A DNA stretch of 10,244 bases from Bacteroidales bacterium Bact_20 (GTDB lineage Bacteria; Bacteroidota; Bacteroidia; Bacteroidales; DTU049), in the NCBI GenBank assembly GCA_001603615.1, contig LUZL01000010.1, forward strand, positions 1-10,244, written 5' to 3'. Both the position numbers and the translations under genes were made by a program. Shown piece by piece: positions 8,101 to 10,244 of this stretch; the stretch's first letter is position 1, and each line of letters begins with the position of its first letter. The notes under the pieces were generated by a model. It worked only from the letters and a program-made list of their open reading frames with translations, was not told the DNA's origin and made no database searches.

Positions 8101-8424
8101 GAGAGTAGCAGTATATGTTAATCTCTTAGGAGTACCACCATTAGCTGGCATTAAATACACTTCTGTATTACCATCATATTGTCCAGTAAATGCAATCCAT
8201 TTACCATCAGGTGAAAATCTAGGAAAAATAGCATAACCATTACCTGTAGTTAATTGACGTGCTGTACCACCAAGCTTAGACACTGAATACATCTGACCAG
8301 CATAAGTAAAAACAATTTTGTCTCCATCAGTAGTAGGGAAACGTAGTAAACGTGCTTCTTGTTGTGAATAACTCATAGTAACAAAAATTAAATTTAATAA
8401 TAAAAAAATTGAAATTTTTCTCAT
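5140..8424 (-). CDS. Exported tricorn-family serine protease (S41)
   Basis: Large peptidase (1094 aa; Thermoplasma tricorn is 1071) that degrades oligopeptides. Residues 1-20 are a signal peptide (cleavage near SYS-QQ), so unlike archaeal tricorn this one is exported, probably to the periplasm. Residues about 25-310 and 315-680 carry repeated TolB/PD40-type blades with the F/W-SPDG/S-K-x-I-x-F/Y signature (FSPDGKWIAF 70, YSPDGKLLAF 172, WSPDGQYLAF 366, WSPDSKKILF 412, WSPDSRYIAY 454, FSPDGKYIYF 499), matching the six- and seven-bladed propellers. A Lys/Asp-rich linker lies at 551-580. Residues 690-760 form the C1 helical region with His757 (SVGHAYV), 765-860 a PDZ domain, and 880-1075 the S41 core: DDRGNGGGN (927-935), nucleophile Ser982 in SASDGD, and Glu1041 before GYGVDPD. 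Offsets from tricorn His746, Ser965 and Glu1023 are a consistent 11, 17 and 18. A TATCTTTG box lies just upstream. Confidence 0.95.
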   Translation of the reverse strand: MRKISIFLLLNLIFVTMSYSQQEARLLRFPTTDGDKIVFTYAGQMYSVSKLGGTARQLTTGNGYAIFPRFSPDGKWIAFTGQYDGNTEVYLMPANGGTPKRLTYTATLNRDDLSDRMGPNNIVIGWTPDSKYIIYRSRKKSFNDFVGQLFMVSIDGGLSTQLPLSTGGFCSYSPDGKLLAFNRVFREFRTWKYYRGGMADDIRIFDFDTKEIINITNNEAQDIIPMWIDEEIYFISDRDRTMNLFVYNTKTKETKKVTNFDDYDIKFPSHSAAKGLIVFEKGGYIYLFDTKTKQANKVSIIINQDLPLARTVKVDASDYITSFTLSPGGERLGFSARGDIFSVPATEGVIRNLTKTSGVHERNVEWSPDGQYLAFLSDKTGEFEIYIQKHDGSEPPIQLTKNADTYYFELLWSPDSKKILFSDKKLRLRYVDIDTKKITEVAKSQVWEYGDFTWSPDSRYIAYSDPQKNDFNIIRIYDTQTNETFDLTDMWYDSRNPHFSPDGKYIYFVSERDFNPIYSRVEWNYAYQDMSKVYLAILDKSTPNPLAPKNDDLDLSKKTTDDKKDNKKKKDKEKIDETAETSVKIVIDTDGLKDRIVSLPIEVSTYWNLQATNDKILYQKRGSKDEKTQLLAFDLNEKKETKLGEFDTYLLSLDKKKILLKSKDNYYVLDFAVAELKPDKKVPTKEMVVWIDKKAEWQQIFYEAWRQMRDFFYVPNMHGVDWEKIKNKYEVFLPYVANKHDLNYIIGEMIGELSVGHAYVGGGDVPTINKIYTGLLGAELSKDSQSGYFKIDKILDGANWSRDLRSPLKELQVNAKVNDYIISIDNIQTNTVDDIYKLLIDKANKQVEMLINNKPSYDGARKVIVVPIADESALYYYNWVQNNIKLVNEKTNGQVGYIHIPDMGVEGLNEFVKYFYPQLTKKALIIDDRGNGGGNVSPMILERLLRVPQRATMARNVLIPGVVPAQTMIGPKVLLFNQYSASDGDLFPYGFKKYNIGKTIGVRSWGGVVGIRGSLPFVDGTYLNKPEFASYSIDESKWIIEGYGVDPDIIIDNDPYREYLGIDDQLLKAIEVIMEELQNTKEIPNIPTPPDKSK

Positions 8425-8436
8425 TTTTTTTGTTTA

Positions 8437-8444
8437 CAAAGATA
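8437..8444 (-). promoter_or_regulatory. Bacteroidota -7 promoter element of the tricorn-like protease gene
   Basis: The coding strand reads TATCTTTG, an exact match to TAnnTTTG, 12 bp before the ATG at 8424. A start site about 6 nt downstream would leave a very short leader of some 6 nt. No clear TTTG -33 partner is seen at the expected distance. Confidence 0.5.
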
Positions 8445-8493
8445 GAGAAAAATTGAAATTTAATAAAAAAAATGTATTTTAAATAGAAAAAAG

Positions 8494-8512
8494 AAAATAT
8501 TTTAAATGTTAT
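8494..8512 (+). repeat. Left copy of candidate terminal inverted repeat
   Basis: Reads AAAATATTTTAAATGTTAT and matches the reverse complement of 9589-9607 at 18 of 19 positions. It contains the TAA stop of the transposase-like ORF (8502-8504). Confidence 0.4.
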
Positions 8513-9530
8513 AAAATAAATATGTCAATGACATCAAATCAGAGTACCGCTGCCATGCCCGCCGATCCGACGCCGCCAAATTCAATATCCTCCCCGTATC
8601 TCTTATCACCTCCTCCGCTAGATACTTGCCTTGCACTACAAACCACATTATGTAATTTGTCAAATACTTCGTAGCTACACCATGAAACTTGAAATATATC
8701 CACCCTACAAAATCTTTTATCTTTTCATTAACTGTAGACACACTATATATACCTCGCTTCATCTTGTTTTTATTAGTTATTTCTTTATGTTTAATATGCT
8801 CTGCATTAGCCGTTTTAAAAGCTTTTTTATTACTACCACATATCACTGCATCGCTAGGTATTCTAGATTTTAGAAACTCCTCTACGTGGTTTGCCCTCAC
8901 TCTATTATCTTCTAATTTTTTAAATAAAATATTTCCACTCCTATCAGTTGCAGCCAATACTGCTACTTTCTTTGGCTTTTTAATTTTAAATTTTTTTGTA
9001 GCAGTTTTTGCTATTTTCTCTATCTTAGCTCTTTTCTTTTTTCTTCCTTTCTCGGAATAATTCATAAGTAACTCCTCTAATTCAACTATGCCAAAGAAAT
9101 TAACGTTATCTTCAAAAGATTGCAAAGCACACAATATTCTGTGTCTCCAGAAAAAACTAGTAGAGAGACATATACCGACCACCTTAGCACACTCTCTCAA
9201 GCTCATACCTGCAGACATGCATCTGATGTATTCAAGCATTTTGTCTTTGTTGTGAATGCCATACATAAAGGTACCAGTGGTAACTCTGAATTGTCTACCA
9301 CAAACTTTGCAACGGTAGTTTTGTACTTCATTTTGTAAACCATTTTTAATAACATGGCTGCTATTACAATCTGGACACAATAGAGCTGTAGACATAGCTT
9401 TGAGCTCTTGATAGTCTACCACATCGGAACCATTTGCTACCATTTTATTATAGAGGTTATCATAGAATTCACGAGTACCTTCTTTGGTGAGGGAAAATAC
9501 TTCGCTGGGATGTTCAACAATTTTTTTCAT
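8502..9530 (-). CDS. IS1595-family transposase-like protein with substituted catalytic residues
   Basis: Zinc-ribbon DDE-type transposase homologue, 342 aa and uninterrupted. A zinc ribbon is complete at Cys52, Cys55, Cys74 and Cys77 (CPDC...CKVCG), followed by a helix-turn-helix-like segment (about 105-135, ending FFWRHRIL). The catalytic fold is recognisable from GIVELEELLMNYSEKGRKKK (147-166), VLAATDRSGN (191-200), VICGSNKKAF (229-238) and the FHGVATKYLTNY block (282-293). In active relatives these read roughly VEaDET, csDg and yHiqnVN. Here the first Asp aligns with Glu152, the second with Ser233, and the His before VN with Ser263; Asn268 is kept. The enzyme is therefore probably inactive unless the alignment is wrong. 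The last about 40 codons are much more G+C-rich (46 of 80 bases at 8541-8620) and hold the only CGG arginine codons I noticed. The ATG at 9530 follows a -7 box by about 18 bp. It could be a domesticated DNA-binding protein or a decaying insertion sequence. Confidence 0.85.
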   Translation of the reverse strand: MKKIVEHPSEVFSLTKEGTREFYDNLYNKMVANGSDVVDYQELKAMSTALLCPDCNSSHVIKNGLQNEVQNYRCKVCGRQFRVTTGTFMYGIHNKDKMLEYIRCMSAGMSLRECAKVVGICLSTSFFWRHRILCALQSFEDNVNFFGIVELEELLMNYSEKGRKKKRAKIEKIAKTATKKFKIKKPKKVAVLAATDRSGNILFKKLEDNRVRANHVEEFLKSRIPSDAVICGSNKKAFKTANAEHIKHKEITNKNKMKRGIYSVSTVNEKIKDFVGWIYFKFHGVATKYLTNYIMWFVVQGKYLAEEVIRDTGRILNLAASDRRAWQRYSDLMSLTYLFYNI

Positions 9531-9547
9531 AAATCAAAAAATTTTGG

Positions 9548-9555
9548 CAAATATA
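9548..9555 (-). promoter_or_regulatory. Bacteroidota -7 promoter element of the transposase-like gene
   Basis: The coding strand reads TATATTTG, an exact TAnnTTTG match, with its downstream edge 17 bp before the ATG at 9530. This would give a leader of about 10-12 nt. It lies inside the candidate element, as expected for a self-contained insertion sequence. No -33 TTTG is visible. Confidence 0.42.
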
Positions 9556-9588
9556 ATTATTTTTTATATTATATAAACTTTTTTTTAC

Positions 9589-9607
9589 ATAACATTTTAA
9601 ATATTTT
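9589..9607 (-). repeat. Right copy of candidate terminal inverted repeat
   Basis: The minus strand reads AAAATATTTAAAATGTTAT, differing from the left copy (8494-8512) at one position. It ends three bases before the hairpin at 9611. Confidence 0.4.
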
Positions 9608-9610
9608 TTT

Positions 9611-9636
9611 AAGAGCGTTTTTACAAAAACGCTCTT
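9611..9636. repeat. Perfect 12-bp inverted repeat (hairpin)
   Basis: Arms AAGAGCGTTTTT (9611-9622) and AAAAACGCTCTT (9625-9636) are exactly complementary with a 2-nt centre, so the folded form would be about a 10-bp stem with a small A/T loop. It resembles a terminator stem, but the T-run (9604-9610) is on the wrong side for a plus-strand transcript, and a minus-strand transcript would meet A's after the stem. It also sits between divergent genes. Possible roles are an operator, an orphan terminator of a lost gene, or a landing site next to the candidate insertion element. Confidence 0.75.
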
Positions 9637-9644
9637 ACCCCTTT

Positions 9645-9692
9645 CCCCCCCTCTTTTTCAAATTCTTTTTATTAAATTATTGCCCCCCCTCT
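9645..9692. repeat. Paired C7 tracts (direct repeat of CCCCCCCTCT)
   Basis: The 10-mer CCCCCCCTCT occurs at 9645-9654 and again at 9683-9692, a 38-bp period, with an extra CCCC at 9638-9641. Homopolymeric C runs stand out sharply in DNA that is otherwise nearly all A/T. Such tracts can vary in length by slippage and, between divergent promoters, could alter spacing; this is inference only. Confidence 0.7.
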
Positions 9693-9934
9693 CTTAAAAA
9701 TTATCTTACTTTAAAAATTAATATTACTACTTTACTATATTACTGCTTTTTTTAATGTTCTTCTTTTATTATATTATAGCTATTTATGTTTTTTTTTTAA
9801 TCTTCATTTAATTATAAAAAATCTTATCATCATTTGTCAGCTAATTTATTTTTTTTACCTATGAAAAAATATAGTTTTATTTAATATTTATTAATCATAA
9901 ATACTAATTAAATATTTTAATATATAAAATATAT

Positions 9935-9946
9935 TATCATATGATA
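9935..9946. promoter_or_regulatory. 12-bp palindrome, possible operator
   Basis: TATCATATGATA is a perfect palindrome about 110 bp upstream of the plus-strand ATG. Short A/T palindromes are frequent by chance here, so the regulatory reading is weak. Confidence 0.15.
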
Positions 9947-10000
9947 TTTATCATTATAAATTTATATAAAAAAATAAATAAATAATAAAAATAAATATAC

Positions 10001-10029
10001 TAATTTTGTAAAAATCATATTAATTTTGT
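10001..10029 (+). promoter_or_regulatory. Doubled TAATTTTGT element, candidate promoter of the surface-protein gene
   Basis: TAATTTTG, an exact match to the Bacteroidota -7 consensus TAnnTTTG, appears at 10001-10008 and again at 10021-10028, each followed by T. The two are 20 bp apart, about two helical turns. The downstream copy lies 28 bp before the ATG at 10057 and is the better candidate for the functional -7 element; the upstream copy could be a second start site or a regulator half-site. No TTTG at the usual -33 spacing is evident for either. Confidence 0.45.
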
Positions 10030-10056
10030 TATTTAAAATTTAAAAAAAATAAGATT

Positions 10057-10244
10057 ATGAAAAAAATTCCTATTTTTATATTAGCTTATATACTAATGAC
10101 CATTAGTATATATTCGCAGAACATAGGCATATCTGATGTGGCTATCACTCCAGATGCCTCATCTATGCTAGAGGTGAGATCTACCAATAAAGGATTATTA
10201 ATACCTAGGGTAGCACTCACAGGCACTACATCTGCTTCACCTAT
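10057..10244 (+). CDS. Secreted surface/adhesin-like protein, N-terminus only
   Basis: Sixty-two full codons are visible before the right edge. A signal peptide (MKKIPIFILAYILMTISIYS, cleavage probably before QN) is followed by IGISDVAITPDASSMLEVRS and then TNKGLLIPRVALTGTTSA. The pattern 'PDASAxLEVxSxxKGxLxPRx' right after the signal peptide is a common N-terminal module of large Bacteroidota surface proteins with tail-fibre-like or adhesin-like architecture. The visible part fits that pattern residue for residue at the key D-A-S, L-E-V, K-G and P-R positions. The body of the protein, which would decide its function, is outside the window. A-rich DNA precedes the ATG with no Shine-Dalgarno, and a doubled promoter element is just upstream. 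Codons are somewhat less A/T-biased than in the neighbours. Confidence 0.75.
   Translation, partial: MKKIPIFILAYILMTISIYSQNIGISDVAITPDASSMLEVRSTNKGLLIPRVALTGTTSASP

Larger units (their letters stand above)
8494..9607. mobile_element. Candidate IS1595-like insertion element (boundaries tentative)
   Basis: A single transposase ORF is bracketed by a 19-bp imperfect inverted repeat (18/19 identical): 8494-8512 on the left and 9589-9607 on the right. That gives an element of 1114 bp, a usual size for simple IS1595-family members. Arguments against: the repeat is very AT-rich, does not begin with the G-rich ends I associate with this family, the left copy overlaps the transposase stop codon, and the adjacent 8 bp on the two sides (GAAAAAAG and TTTAAGAG) do not form a target duplication. 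The element may therefore be old, or the repeat may be fortuitous. Confidence 0.4.
9531..10056. other. 526-bp divergent intergenic region, very AT-rich
   Basis: Lies between two divergently transcribed genes and holds no convincing coding sequence. From left to right it contains the transposase-like gene promoter, the right candidate inverted repeat, a strong hairpin, two C7 tracts, a long stretch of A/T-rich low-complexity DNA (about 9694-9930) in which I see nothing specific, a 12-bp palindrome, and a doubled promoter-like element before the plus-strand gene. A terminator is not expected here because both flanking genes read outward. Confidence 0.7.

Noticed and set aside
8631..9338. Open frames on the plus strand opposite the transposase-like gene
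   Set aside because: Composition and sequence show no known domain, while the minus-strand frame has a complete zinc ribbon and family blocks.
9611..9636. Hairpin as an intrinsic terminator
   Set aside because: Both flanking genes read away from it and there is no T-run after the stem on either strand in the required orientation.
9638..9692. G-quadruplex on the minus strand
   Set aside because: The G runs are separated by loops of about 31 bases, too long for a convincing compact quadruplex; kept only as a note on the C tracts.
9694..9930. Small RNA or small gene in the A/T-rich intergenic stretch
   Set aside because: No stable structure, start codon with coding bias or terminator was found; the stretch is low-complexity A/T.

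Overview
The window looks like chromosome from a low-G+C member of the Bacteroidota. Four things point there: start codons preceded by A-rich DNA rather than Shine-Dalgarno sequences; matches to the Bacteroidota -7 promoter element (TAnnTTTG) upstream of several genes; a secreted tricorn-type protease; and, at the right edge, the N-terminus typical of large Bacteroidota surface proteins. The standard genetic code fits, with TGA used as a stop. This assignment is inferred from protein and promoter style; there is no rRNA or marker gene in the window.

Left block (1-3540, minus strand): a compact phosphate-acquisition unit. A lipoprotein acid phosphatase/5'-nucleotidase of the e(P4) type is followed by a PiT phosphate transporter with a long helical, PhoU-like tail. 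Three bases after that begins a secreted protein that resembles the start of Bacteroidota alpha/beta hydrolases and runs off the left edge. Directly upstream of the phosphatase is a perfect 11-bp tandem repeat that reads TTAACA-N5-TTAACA on the coding strand, the layout of a Pho box, 12 bp before a -7-like element. The simple model is that phosphate starvation induces a surface phosphatase that releases phosphate and a transporter that imports it.

Middle block (3616-8424, minus strand): a very large exported tricorn-family peptidase (two beta-propellers, C1, PDZ and S41 protease domains, with catalytic His, Ser and Glu candidates present), followed 45 bp downstream by an unrecognised three-helix membrane protein with a big Tyr/Asn/Phe-rich ectodomain.

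Right block (8494-10244): a full-length IS1595-like transposase ORF whose catalytic positions look substituted (D to E, D to S, and the His before the final Asn changed to Ser). It is bounded by an 18/19 inverted repeat and its 3' end is unusually G+C-rich with atypical codons. Next comes a 526-bp divergent intergenic region holding a perfect 12-bp-arm hairpin, two C7 tracts and a doubled TAATTTTGT element. The last gene, on the plus strand, is the beginning of a secreted surface/adhesin-like protein.

The points most worth following up are the Pho-box-like repeat and the apparently catalytically dead but intact transposase-like gene.
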